Source: an uncultured Oscillospiraceae bacterium
GTDB taxonomy: Bacteria; Bacillota; Clostridia; Oscillospirales; Oscillospiraceae
Length of the DNA: 48,862 nucleotides
Assembly (NCBI GenBank): GCA_947624395.1
Contig: CANQKA010000004.1
Location: forward strand, 1 to 48,862
Direction: 5' to 3'
The position numbers were made by a program, and so were the translations under genes. Numbering within the stretch: the first letter of the stretch is position 1; each line of letters opens with the position of its first letter. The notes below the pieces were generated by a model. That model saw only the letters and a program-made list of their open reading frames with translations. It searched no databases and had not been told where the DNA came from. Shown here in pieces: positions 9,104-16,492 of the stretch.

Positions 9104-9907
9104 TCAGTCGCCGTAATGGATATAGGGGCACTGCATCCAGCCGGTCCAGGGCCGGTCGGCCACCTTTGTCTTGACCACGCCCCCGGCGTGGGATATGGCC
9201 TCGATGGCATAGCCGTCGCCGACGTAAACGCCCAAATGCCCCTCGCTGGAATAGACCAGCACCCCCGGCTGGTCCGGCATGGTGTCGATGTCCCCCTTGA
9301 CCGTGGCGGCCTCCCACATGCCGTCCGTGCCCACGTCCGGCATGGTGCCGGAGGCGTACTCGATGCCGCCGGTGTCCGGATCGTACCAGCCGTAGCTCTT
9401 CACCAAGCCCACGCAGTCCGCCACCCGGCGGCCCATCCACTTGTCCCGGACAAGCTGCTCGTACGGACCCAGGGCGTCCGGGTACTGGTCCAGCTTTCCG
9501 GCCAGAAGGTCGCCGGACAGGACCTGGCCAAAAGTCCCCCAGACGTAGCCCCACTGGTTCTCCCAGGCCATCTCCGCCCACTTGACCAGATCCAGGCTGT
9601 TTTTCCTGTCCGGGTCCGAAAAGCCGCTTGTATCCAGGGCCGTGGACGAGCTCGTGCCGTACTGGACCAGGACGAACTGGCCCGGCTTCCACTCCAGCCG
9701 CTGGTACAGCTCGCCTGGGTCGGGACTGGCCGCCTCCGGGCTTTGCGCGGCGACGATGGGGCTTGGAGGCGGCCCGTCGTATGCCGCGGAAAGCCGCCTG
9801 TCAGGCCGTGTGCGCAGCAGCAAAAACGCCGCCGCCAACGCCCCGGCGCAAACAAGCGCCGCCAGCAGGATACCAGTCCGCTTTTTCCCGGATTTAGCGT
9901 TTTTCAT
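9104..9907 (-). CDS. Membrane-anchored NlpC/P60-type cell wall hydrolase
   Basis: This 267-residue protein has a basic start, a single hydrophobic segment at about residues 12-32 that acts as a signal anchor, a Pro/Ser-rich linker, and a C-terminal NlpC/P60-like papain-fold domain. Catalytic candidates are C165 in VADCVGLV, H224 in EGHLGVYVG, and a polar third residue near 236-240 (AIEAISH). A YVWG motif near residue 121 matches the family, but about 40 residues separate it from the Cys, more than usual. NlpC/P60 enzymes cleave gamma-D-Glu to diamino-acid bonds in peptidoglycan stem peptides. The start ATG overlaps the stop of the upstream ligase-like gene by ATGA, and GGGAGGG precedes it. 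Confidence 0.82.
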   Translation of the reverse strand: MKNAKSGKKRTGILLAALVCAGALAAAFLLLRTRPDRRLSAAYDGPPPSPIVAAQSPEAASPDPGELYQRLEWKPGQFVLVQYGTSSSTALDTSGFSDPDRKNSLDLVKWAEMAWENQWGYVWGTFGQVLSGDLLAGKLDQYPDALGPYEQLVRDKWMGRRVADCVGLVKSYGWYDPDTGGIEYASGTMPDVGTDGMWEAATVKGDIDTMPDQPGVLVYSSEGHLGVYVGDGYAIEAISHAGGVVKTKVADRPWTGWMQCPYIHYGD

Positions 9908-10638
9908 GCTTTTTCCCTCCCTGTAGCTGTGTCGTCGGGCACTTCCCGTATGAGAATGAACGGGGTGAGCTGCCGGTCCTGGCCCGCCGGATTGTCCGCG
10001 ATGAGCGACAGCAGCGCCGCGTTGGACCAGTTTTGCAGCTTTGTACACTTGCCCAGCAGCTCGATGTCCAGATCGTTGGCGTCTACGATCATCATGGTCA
10101 CGCCCGTCTTTTCGTAGACCTCATCGCACACCTGCCCCGGCTGGCTGGGTATGCGCACGCCCATGTGGGCGTACTCCGGTATGTCCCGGCCAAAAAAGCC
10201 GTCCAGACCCCGGACCTCCGGGCCAAGCATATTGTAAAAGGTGCCGTGGATGCCCCGGAGCTTGTCAAGCCCCGCGCAGAGGGCGGCCTGTATCACCCGC
10301 TTCAGGCCGCAGGTGTTGATGGCAAACTGCATCTTCACCGGCAGGCCCATGCCCGGTCCGGCAGGGGTCTGATGGACGAAGCGGGACAGAAATTTTGCCC
10401 AGAAACCGGGCCGCACCTCATCCTCCGTGACCACGCGGCCCTGACACAGGGCGATGACCTTCTCGCTGACGGACAGGATGTCTCCCGGCCGCCAGAAGGG
10501 CTTGACGTATGTCTCCACCAGGTCCACGTAGCTCTCCCCCACCCGGACGAAATGGGTCCGTATGGCGTGGCGGGCGAAGGTCCGGCCGCCGCAGGCCCGG
10601 ATGGCGACGGACTTGCCGACGTTTGCGTAGTATTCCAT
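9904..10638 (-). CDS. CofE-like gamma-glutamyl ligase family protein
   Basis: This 244-residue protein is of the coenzyme F420-0:L-glutamate ligase (CofE) family. The region from IRTHFVRVGESYVDLVE through WRPGDILSVSEKVIALCQGRVV (residues about 26-70) is the family signature, and IVDANDLDIELLG near residue 187 matches the conserved acidic metal/GTP region. CofE adds gamma-linked glutamates to a lactyl-phosphate cofactor, but F420 is not expected in Clostridia of this kind and no other F420 gene is present, so the true acceptor is probably different. It is coupled to an NlpC/P60 hydrolase that acts on gamma-glutamyl bonds, which hints at cell wall or poly-gamma-Glu chemistry (inference). ACAGGAGG precedes the ATG. 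Confidence 0.75.
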   Translation of the reverse strand: MEYYANVGKSVAIRACGGRTFARHAIRTHFVRVGESYVDLVETYVKPFWRPGDILSVSEKVIALCQGRVVTEDEVRPGFWAKFLSRFVHQTPAGPGMGLPVKMQFAINTCGLKRVIQAALCAGLDKLRGIHGTFYNMLGPEVRGLDGFFGRDIPEYAHMGVRIPSQPGQVCDEVYEKTGVTMMIVDANDLDIELLGKCTKLQNWSNAALLSLIADNPAGQDRQLTPFILIREVPDDTATGREKA

Positions 10639-10669
10639 GGCGCCTCCTGTCTTTTGTGCCGGTGAAGCG

Positions 10670-10694
10670 GTAACAACCTGTAACTGTTTGTTAC
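10670..10694. promoter_or_regulatory. Inverted repeat GTAACAA-N11-TTGTTAC
   Basis: A perfect seven-base inverted repeat in the divergent control region between the ligase-like gene and the LytTR operon. The spacer also carries GTAAC. It could be an operator; the regulator is unknown. Confidence 0.45.
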
Positions 10695-10774
10695 TTATAG
10701 CACAGTGGCGCGGTTTTGTGGGCTATTTGACGAAAAGTGCAGTTTTTTCGCGGTGAAATGCGGGTGAAAGCGGG

Positions 10775-10803
10775 TGGACAGAACCGCCGGGGCGCGGTAA
10801 GAT
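10775..10803 (+). promoter_or_regulatory. Promoter of the LytTR/GHKL operon, with direct repeats
   Basis: TGGACA (10775-10780), 17 bases, TAAGAT (10798-10803). Immediately upstream and overlapping the -35 box are three 10-bp direct repeats in exact phase: CGGTGAAATG, CGGGTGAAAG and CGGGTGGACA (10751-10780). Confidence 0.45.
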
Positions 10804-10839
10804 AAGAAAGAAACAAAAAATTACAAAGGAGGCGGCGGC

Positions 10840-11550
10840 ATGAAGGTGGCCATCTGCGACGACGACGGGGCGTTTTGCGATCTTTTCAGCCGGATGCTGG
10901 AGGAACAGTTCACGGCCCGGCACTGGCCATGCGATTACGCGGTGTTTTCCTCCGGGGACGCGCTGCTGGCGGCGGACCTGACGGACGCGGCCGCGGTGTT
11001 TCTGGACATCGACATGCCGGGGCCGGACGGCATGCAGACCGCCCGGCGGCTGCGGGAGCGGTCCAGGGACCTGCTCATCGTGTTCGTGACGGCGCTGGAC
11101 CGGTACGCCGTGGAGGGGTACAGCGTGGAGGCGTTTCGGTATCTTTTGAAGGACGACCTGGACCGGCAGCTCGGCCCCTGCGTGGATGCGCTGCTGGAAA
11201 AGCTGTCCGAACGCCGCCGGTACATAAAAGTCCAGACCCCGGACAGGTGGATGACCGTGAGTCTGGAGGATATACGCTATTTTGAGGGCACCGTCTCCCG
11301 CCGGGTGCTGCTGCACCTCAGGCAGGGCGAGCCGTTGGAGTGCATGGGCCGTATCGGCGATTACGCCCAGAAGCTGGCCGGGGACGATTTTCTGCGCATC
11401 CAGCGCAGCTTTCTTGTGAACATGCAGATCATCGAGGACATCCGCAATTACCGGGCCGCGCTCACCGGCGGGGAAAGCCTGGCCGTGAGCCGGAAAAACT
11501 ACAGCGACATCACCCGCCGGTATGTGACGTGGAAAGTGAGGCAAATGTAA
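10840..11550 (+). CDS. LytTR-family response regulator
   Basis: This 236-residue AgrA/LytR-type regulator has an N-terminal receiver domain with acidic pocket D7-D9, phosphoacceptor D56 in FLDIDMPGPDG and the switch VTA near residue 88, then a C-terminal LytTR DNA-binding domain (about residues 130-236) with IRYFEG and FLRIQRSFLVNM. LytTR proteins bind pairs of short direct repeats. AAAGGAGG precedes the ATG. Its stop overlaps the start of the sensor kinase gene by one base (TAATG), so the two are coupled. The direct repeats at its own promoter suggest autoregulation (inference). Confidence 0.92.
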   Translation: MKVAICDDDGAFCDLFSRMLEEQFTARHWPCDYAVFSSGDALLAADLTDAAAVFLDIDMPGPDGMQTARRLRERSRDLLIVFVTALDRYAVEGYSVEAFRYLLKDDLDRQLGPCVDALLEKLSERRRYIKVQTPDRWMTVSLEDIRYFEGTVSRRVLLHLRQGEPLECMGRIGDYAQKLAGDDFLRIQRSFLVNMQIIEDIRNYRAALTGGESLAVSRKNYSDITRRYVTWKVRQM

Positions 11551-12893
11551 TGACGGCGGATACGCTGGCGGACGGGGCGCTGTCCACGCTGCTTATCCTG
11601 TTGGAGGTGCTGACGGAATCACTGCTGGCCCTGTGCTTCGTGCCGCTGAAAAGGCCGCGCCAGTATGGCGGAGCCATCGTGCTGGCGTCGGTGCTTTTGT
11701 ATTTGGAGCAGCATTTCATCAGCTGGAACGGCGCGGTGGGGACGGACTTTCACACGGTGTTCCTGATGCTGGCCTACGCGCTGGTGACGTTCTACCTGTT
11801 CCAGTGTCGGGCCTTACAGGCCTTCGCGGTGGCGCTGCTGGCAGGGCTGTACATGAGCGTTGTGGACTGCCTTTTTATGTCCGTGCTGTTTCTTTTCTGG
11901 ACGGCGGAGGAACAGGCTGCTCACCCCTTTGTGGCCTATGGGATATCCTTTCTCGCCAAGCTGACGGAGGCTGGGGCGCTGCTGGCGTTTTACCGGCGGC
12001 GGGCACGGCGCACCCCAAGGCAGCCGGACATGACCGGCTGGAAGCTCATATGCCTGTTTTCTATACCCGCGTATCTGCTGGCCATGAGCCTTTCCCGGGC
12101 CGTGTGGGTTTCCCCGGACGCTTTGTGGATAAGCCTCATATTGCCCATGCTGCTTTCCTTTGTGTGCGTGGGGGCGCTGTTCCTGCTGGACTACTCCGAC
12201 AGGCGGCGGCAGACGGACCGGGAAAACTCTGTCCTGCGGCGGGATCTACAGCTGGAAACGGCCCACGTGGCCGCTATGGAGAGCCGCTATGTCCAGCAGC
12301 GGCGGCAGGCCCATGACCTCAAAAACCAGTTGGCGGTGCTGCGGGATATGGCCGGACGGCACGCGCCCCAGGAGGAATTTGCCGCCTACCTGGACGCGGT
12401 CATCGACGCAGAGCCTCCCGGTGCGCTCACCGTCAGCACCAACCGGACCGTGGTGGACGTGATACTGAGCGAGAAGGTCCCGGCGGCCCGGGAAAAGGGC
12501 ATCGACTTCCAGTTCCGGCTGGACGATCTTTCGGCCTTTCCCATGCCGGATGACGCGCTGGTGGTGGTGCTCACCAACCTCATCGACAACGCCGTGGAGG
12601 CGTGCGAGAAAATACCTGACCCCGGCGGGCGGCATATCCTGCTGAAAATGCGCATGGAGGAAAGCGCCGCCCTGCTGGGGGTGGAGAACACCACGGCCGC
12701 GCCCGTTGACGTGCGCAACAACGCCGTGCGCACGACGAAGCCTGACCCGATGGCCCACGGCTACGGCCTGAAAAACGTGGCGGCGGAGATCGCACGCAGC
12801 GGCGGGATGTGGTTCATCGAGTACCGGGACGCGGACAAGCGCTTTTGCTTTTCCGCCAGTCTGCCACGGGAGCCAGAAAGTCAGTCATGCTGA
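11550..12893 (+). CDS. AgrC-like GHKL sensor histidine kinase
   Basis: This 447-residue kinase has about six membrane helices in the first 220 residues, then a short coiled coil, the H-box QAHDLKNQLAVLRD with phosphoacceptor H255, and a GHKL ATPase domain with N-box NLIDNAVEACE near residue 350 and GYGLKNV near 408. This is the architecture of peptide-sensing AgrC/ComD kinases that pair with LytTR regulators. No AgrB-like protease or short signal-peptide gene was found within several kb, so the signal is unknown. The ATG at 11550 uses the last base of the regulator stop codon. Confidence 0.9.
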   Translation: MTADTLADGALSTLLILLEVLTESLLALCFVPLKRPRQYGGAIVLASVLLYLEQHFISWNGAVGTDFHTVFLMLAYALVTFYLFQCRALQAFAVALLAGLYMSVVDCLFMSVLFLFWTAEEQAAHPFVAYGISFLAKLTEAGALLAFYRRRARRTPRQPDMTGWKLICLFSIPAYLLAMSLSRAVWVSPDALWISLILPMLLSFVCVGALFLLDYSDRRRQTDRENSVLRRDLQLETAHVAAMESRYVQQRRQAHDLKNQLAVLRDMAGRHAPQEEFAAYLDAVIDAEPPGALTVSTNRTVVDVILSEKVPAAREKGIDFQFRLDDLSAFPMPDDALVVVLTNLIDNAVEACEKIPDPGGRHILLKMRMEESAALLGVENTTAAPVDVRNNAVRTTKPDPMAHGYGLKNVAAEIARSGGMWFIEYRDADKRFCFSASLPREPESQSC

Positions 12894-12939
12894 CGCCGCT
12901 AAATCAAATTGCCGCCTAAAGGCGGCAACCATATCGAAA

Positions 12940-12994
12940 GGCCCCTTTGTGTAAAGGGGGCTGTCGCCGCCGTCAGGCGGTGACTGGGGGATTG
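12940..12994 (+). repeat. Double-hairpin repeat, family A variant
   Basis: Stem 1 GCCCC-TTT/AAA-GGGGGC, stem 2 GTCGCCGCC paired with GGCGGTGAC around GTCA, tail TGGGGGATTG. Stem 2 differs in sequence from the other copies but remains paired. Confidence 0.8.
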
Positions 12995-13001
12995 TCGTGG
13001 T

Positions 13002-13101
13002 CGCTCGCATGGCTAGGCAGTGATTCGCCGCAAGCGGCAAATCACGAATAGCCAGCGGCGCCTACTCTCCCCACGCGGTAAGCGTGCCGAGTTGGGACCC
13101 C
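13002..13101 (-). repeat. 100-bp repeat, family D, left arm (inverted)
   Basis: Read leftwards it matches 16388-16487 at about 85 per cent by eye, including the block TTGCCGCTTGCGGCGAATCA, which is itself a hairpin. The two arms face each other across the feo cassette. Confidence 0.8.
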
Positions 13102-13129
13102 CGAACAATAAGGAAGAGGGACACAACAG

Positions 13130-13143
13130 TTTGTCATAACTAA
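13130..13143. promoter_or_regulatory. feo operator-like palindrome 1
   Basis: TTTGTCATAACTAA, a degenerate copy of the TTAGTCA-TGACTAA palindrome seen at the feo promoter, about 85 bases upstream of the -35 box. Confidence 0.4.
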
Positions 13144-13215
13144 CAATTCTGCCCGCCGCAATAACGGTCCCTTTTCGGCAACACGCCGAAATCGCGCCAA
13201 ACGGGGCGGCAGGGC

Positions 13216-13244
13216 TTGACAAATGGGTTAGTCATGACTAAAAT
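13216..13244 (+). promoter_or_regulatory. feo promoter
   Basis: TTGACA (13216-13221), exactly 17 bases, TAAAAT (13239-13244). This consensus promoter has a 14-bp palindrome lying between its boxes. Confidence 0.85.
13228..13241. promoter_or_regulatory. feo operator, perfect palindrome
   Basis: TTAGTCATGACTAA is a perfect 14-bp palindrome that overlaps the -10 box. A metal-dependent repressor of the DtxR/IdeR/MntR kind bound here would block RNA polymerase. The identity of the repressor is inferred from the regulated genes. Confidence 0.75.
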
Positions 13245-13291
13245 AGCATGCGGCGTTAGGGAACACTAACGCCCATATCGTTGCCATTGGA

Positions 13292-13305
13292 TTAGTCATA
13301 GCTAA
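13292..13305. promoter_or_regulatory. feo operator-like palindrome 3
   Basis: TTAGTCATAGCTAA (ATTAGTCATAGCTAAT with flanks) lies in the leader just before the feoA ribosome site. It is a near-copy of the promoter palindrome. Confidence 0.6.
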
Positions 13306-13327
13306 TCACAAGAGAGGGGGAGCGCGT

Positions 13328-13537
13328 ATGCCGATCACGATGCTGCGTAAGGGCGAGAGCAGCCTCATCACCCGCGTCGGCGGAAAGCCGGAGACCCGCC
13401 AATTCCTGGAAAATCTGGGGTTCGTGGTGGGAAGTCCGGTGACGGTGGTGAGCGACATCGGCGGCAACCTGATCGTCCGCATCAAGGACGCACGGGTGGC
13501 TGTGAGCCTGGAAATGGCGCAAAAGATCTATGTGTGA
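13328..13537 (+). CDS. feoA: FeoA-domain ferrous iron transport accessory protein (first)
   Basis: A 69-residue SH3-like FeoA protein. Family features are the opening GESSLITRVGG, the central FLENLGFVVGSPVTVVSD, and the closing RIKDARVAVSLEMAQKIYV. FeoA proteins are small cytosolic partners of FeoB needed for full Fe(II) uptake. AGGGGGAG precedes the ATG. It is the first gene of the metal-controlled operon; a second FeoA follows after 33 bases. Confidence 0.9.
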   Translation: MPITMLRKGESSLITRVGGKPETRQFLENLGFVVGSPVTVVSDIGGNLIVRIKDARVAVSLEMAQKIYV

Positions 13538-13570
13538 GGGAGCATCAAGAGGGGAAAGGAGGAAGCAAAT

Positions 13571-13789
13571 ATGACGCTGCGGGAGGCAAAGGTAGGCCAG
13601 ACAGTCCGGGTGGCGAAGCTTTCCGGTACCGGGGCGGTGAAGCGCCGGATCATGGACATGGGCATCACCAAGGGCGAGAGCATTTTTGTCCGGAAGGTGG
13701 CGCCTTTAGGCGACCCTATCGAGATCACCATCCGGGGCTACGAGCTGAGCCTGCGGAAAGCAGACGCGGAAATGATATTGGTGGAGTGA
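13571..13789 (+). CDS. feoA: FeoA-domain protein (second)
   Basis: A 72-residue second FeoA with the classical form: TLREAKVGQTVRVAKLSG, then VKRRIMDMGITKGESIFV, GDPIEITIRGYELSLRKADAEMI. It is closer to the standard single FeoA than the first copy, which may have diverged to a different contact with FeoB. Tandem FeoA genes before feoB are usual in Clostridia. GGAAAGGAGG precedes the ATG, and feoB starts 12 bases after its stop. Confidence 0.93.
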   Translation: MTLREAKVGQTVRVAKLSGTGAVKRRIMDMGITKGESIFVRKVAPLGDPIEITIRGYELSLRKADAEMILVE

Positions 13790-13801
13790 AAGGCGGATAA
13801 C

Positions 13802-16189
13802 ATGACAGAGAAGAACATAACCATAGCCCTTGCGGGCAATCCCAACTGCGGCAAGACCACGCTGTTCAACGCCCTGACCGGGGCCAACCAGTACGTGGGC
13901 AACTGGCCCGGCGTCACGGTGGAGAAAAAAGAGGGGCGGTTGAAGGACCATAAGGACGTGACCGTCACGGACCTGCCGGGCATCTACTCCCTGAGCCCCT
14001 ACACCCTGGAGGAAGTGGTGGCCCGGAACTACCTCATCGACCAGCGGCCCGACGCCATATTGAACATCGTGGACGGGACCAACCTGGAGCGGAACCTGTA
14101 CCTGACCACCCAGCTGGTGGAGCTGGGTATCCCGGTGCTGGTGGCCGTGAACATGATGGACGTGGTGAGAAAGACCGGGGACAGGATAGACACGAAAAAG
14201 CTGGCCAAGGCCCTGGACTGCCAGGTGATGGAGATATCCGCCCTCAAAGGCGACGGGGTGACGGCCGCGGCCGACGCCGCCGTGGCGCTGGCGAAGAGCG
14301 GCCGGGTGACCGTGCCCCAGCACCGGTTTGCCGGGTGCGTGGAGCACGCTCTGGCCCATATCGAGGAAGTGGCGGTGCATGAACTGCCCGCCGAGCAGCA
14401 GCGCTGGTACGCGATAAAGCTCTTCGAGCGGGACGAGAAAGTGGCCCAAAAGCTGGGGCTGGACCAGGCCGCCCTGGCCCACATCGAGCAGGACATCGCC
14501 GACTGCGAGCGGGAGATGGACGACGACGCCGAGTCCATCATCACCGCCCAGCGCTATGACTACATCACGGCGGTCACAAAAGAGTGCTTTGCCCGAAAAA
14601 GCAAGCAGAAGATGACCGCCTCCGACAAGATCGACCGGGTGGTCACCAACCGGTGGCTGGCCCTGCCCATTTTCGCGGTGGTCATGTTCTGCATCTACGC
14701 CATCGCCATGGGCGGCTGGCGGATATCTGTCGGCACCGCCCTGACCGACTGGGCCAACGACGGGCTTTTCGGGGACGGCTGGTTCCTGCCCTTCACGGCG
14801 GATACGGACGCCTGGGAGGAGGACTCCGGGGCCTTTGAGGAAGCTTCCGCCATCATTGAAGCATACGAGGCCGGGGACAGCGAGGCGTATCTGTACGACG
14901 ACGAGGCCGGCGAGACGAATGTTATCCCCGTAGACCAGGCGGCCTATGACGCGGCCCTGACCGTGGCGGAGCCGGACCCGGCTGATTACGGCGTGTGGGT
15001 CCCCGGTATCCCCGTGCTGGCGGAAAAGCTGCTGGACGCGCTGGGCTGCGGCGAGGTGGTCAAGAGCCTGGTGCTGGACGGCGTCGTGGGCGGCGTAGGG
15101 GCCGTGCTGGGGTTCGTGCCGCAAATGCTGGTGCTCTTCCTGCTGCTGGCGGTCTTGGAGGACGTGGGCTATATGGCCCGTGTGGCCTTCATCATGGACC
15201 GCATTTTCCGGCGGTTCGGCCTTTCCGGCAAGAGCTTTATCCCCATGCTGGTGGCCACCGGCTGCGGCGTACCCGGCGTCATGGCCAGCCGCACCATCGA
15301 GCAGGACCGGGACCGGAAGATGACCATCATGACCACCTGCTTCATCCCCTGCGGGGCGAAAATGCCCATCATCGCCCTGTTTGCCGGGGCGCTGTTCGGC
15401 CAGAGCCCGCTGGTGGCCGTGTCCGCGTTCTTCATCGGCATCGCGGCGGTCGTGCTCAGCGGCATATTGCTGAAAAAGTGCAGGGCCTTCGCCGGCGAGC
15501 CCGCGCCATTCGTCATGGAGCTGCCCGCCTACCACGCCCCCCAGGCCCGGAACGTCCTGCGGGCCATGTGGGAGCGGGGCTGGTCCTTCATCAAGCGGGC
15601 CGGTACCATCATCCTGCTCAGTTCTATCGTGCTGTGGTTCCTGCAGGGCTTTGGCTTTGAAAACGGCTCCTTCGGCATGGTCCAGGACAACGACGCGTCC
15701 CTTCTCGCGGCCATTGGCGGTGCCATCGCGTTCATTTTCGCGCCTTTGGGATTCGGAAGCTGGCAGGCCACCGTGGCGGCCATCACCGGCCTCATTGCCA
15801 AGGAGGAAGTGGTCAGCACCCTGGGCGTGCTCTACCCCGGCAACCTGACGGCCCAGATCGGCGCGGCCTTCACCGGCCTCACCGCCTACTCCTTCATGAT
15901 TTTCAACCTGCTGTGCGCGCCCTGCTTCGCGGCCATGGGCGCCATCCGGCGGGAGATGAACAACGCCAAATGGACCTGGGCCGCGATAGGGTACATGTGC
16001 GCGTTTGCCTACGCCGTGAGCCTGATCGTGTACCAGCTTGGCAGCCTCTTCACCGGCGGCGGCTTCGGCATCGGCACCGCGGCTGGTCTGCTGGTCCTGG
16101 CGGGGCTTTGCTACCTGGTGTTCCGTCCGGCGCCGGACCTTCAACACGCGGCGGGGAAAAATACCCGCAGCGTGCACGCGGGGGCGTGA
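13802..16189 (+). CDS. feoB: Ferrous iron transporter FeoB
   Basis: Fe(II) transporter of 795 residues with an N-terminal G protein domain: G1 GNPNCGKT at residues 12-19, G3 DLPG at 57-60, G4 NMMD near 117. A helical guanine-dissociation-inhibitor region follows to about residue 270, then the membrane domain with two Gate modules (around GVPGVMAS and the CFIPCGAKMP segment near residue 515, and a second near GLIAKEEVVSTLG). Between the first membrane helix and the first Gate, residues about 326-397 form a very acidic insertion rich in Asp, Glu and Ala, probably on the outer face. It is followed three bases later by its Cys-rich partner gene. Confidence 0.96.
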   Translation: MTEKNITIALAGNPNCGKTTLFNALTGANQYVGNWPGVTVEKKEGRLKDHKDVTVTDLPGIYSLSPYTLEEVVARNYLIDQRPDAILNIVDGTNLERNLYLTTQLVELGIPVLVAVNMMDVVRKTGDRIDTKKLAKALDCQVMEISALKGDGVTAAADAAVALAKSGRVTVPQHRFAGCVEHALAHIEEVAVHELPAEQQRWYAIKLFERDEKVAQKLGLDQAALAHIEQDIADCEREMDDDAESIITAQRYDYITAVTKECFARKSKQKMTASDKIDRVVTNRWLALPIFAVVMFCIYAIAMGGWRISVGTALTDWANDGLFGDGWFLPFTADTDAWEEDSGAFEEASAIIEAYEAGDSEAYLYDDEAGETNVIPVDQAAYDAALTVAEPDPADYGVWVPGIPVLAEKLLDALGCGEVVKSLVLDGVVGGVGAVLGFVPQMLVLFLLLAVLEDVGYMARVAFIMDRIFRRFGLSGKSFIPMLVATGCGVPGVMASRTIEQDRDRKMTIMTTCFIPCGAKMPIIALFAGALFGQSPLVAVSAFFIGIAAVVLSGILLKKCRAFAGEPAPFVMELPAYHAPQARNVLRAMWERGWSFIKRAGTIILLSSIVLWFLQGFGFENGSFGMVQDNDASLLAAIGGAIAFIFAPLGFGSWQATVAAITGLIAKEEVVSTLGVLYPGNLTAQIGAAFTGLTAYSFMIFNLLCAPCFAAMGAIRREMNNAKWTWAAIGYMCAFAYAVSLIVYQLGSLFTGGGFGIGTAAGLLVLAGLCYLVFRPAPDLQHAAGKNTRSVHAGA

Positions 16190-16192
16190 GCC

Positions 16193-16357
16193 ATGGGGGC
16201 GTTTCTTGCAGCCCACGGCGGCGATATCCTTGTGAGCGTTCTTGTGCTGGTCTGCGTCATCGCCATCGTGCGGCACATGGTCCGCAATAAAAAAGCGGGC
16301 GGGTGCTCCTGTGGCGGGTGCAGCGGCGACTGCGCGCACTGCTCCATGCATCATTAA
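16193..16357 (+). CDS. FeoB-associated Cys-rich membrane protein
   Basis: A 54-residue protein starting three bases after the feoB stop. It has one membrane helix (about residues 11-28) followed by a basic stretch and a Cys-rich tail, CSCGGCSGDCAHC with five Cys, plus two C-terminal His. This is the pattern of the FeoB-associated Cys-rich family (Pfam PF12669 type), thought to help hand over iron at the inner face. The weak ribosome site (GGGGCGTGAG) suggests translational coupling to feoB. Confidence 0.9.
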   Translation: MGAFLAAHGGDILVSVLVLVCVIAIVRHMVRNKKAGGCSCGGCSGDCAHCSMHH

Positions 16358-16387
16358 GCTTTTTGGTTCCTCTCCTTTTTTATCTTC

Positions 16388-16487
16388 GGGGTCCCCACGC
16401 GGCACGCCTGTCGCGTGGGGAGAGGAGACGCCGCGGGCTATCCGTGGTTTGCCGCTTGCGGCGAATCACGGCCTAGCCCAGCGAGCG
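16388..16487 (+). repeat. 100-bp repeat, family D, right arm
   Basis: Direct-strand partner of 13002-13101. It begins GGGGTCCCCACGCGGC and contains two hairpins, CCCCACGCG/CGCGTGGGG and TTGCCGC/GCGGCGA. It lies after the feo cassette and leads straight into the terminator. Confidence 0.8.
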
Positions 16488-16492
16488 GCGAC

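Larger units (their letters stand above)
12894..13327. other. 434-base intergenic region before the iron cassette
   Basis: No gene is seen here. In order it holds an 8-bp hairpin TTGCCGCC-TAAA-GGCGGCAA at 12909-12928 without a T tract (a weak terminator candidate for the kinase operon), a family A-like repeat, one arm of a 100-bp inverted repeat, and the feo control region with three related palindromes, a promoter and a leader hairpin (GGCGTTAG-N6-CTAACGCC at 13252-13273). Confidence 0.8.

Noticed and set aside
9904-10638. Coenzyme F420 biosynthesis
   Set aside because: One CofE-like gene without cofC, cofD or fbiC partners does not show F420 synthesis; family members occur in organisms without F420.
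10840-12893. A complete agr quorum-sensing locus
   Set aside because: Only the AgrA- and AgrC-like genes are present. No AgrB-like membrane protease or short peptide frame was found on either side.
13706-16405. Open frame of 899 codons opposite feoA/feoB
   Set aside because: Antisense shadow of feoB with His/Gly/Arg-rich composition and no family resemblance; it also spans the neighbouring gene boundaries.
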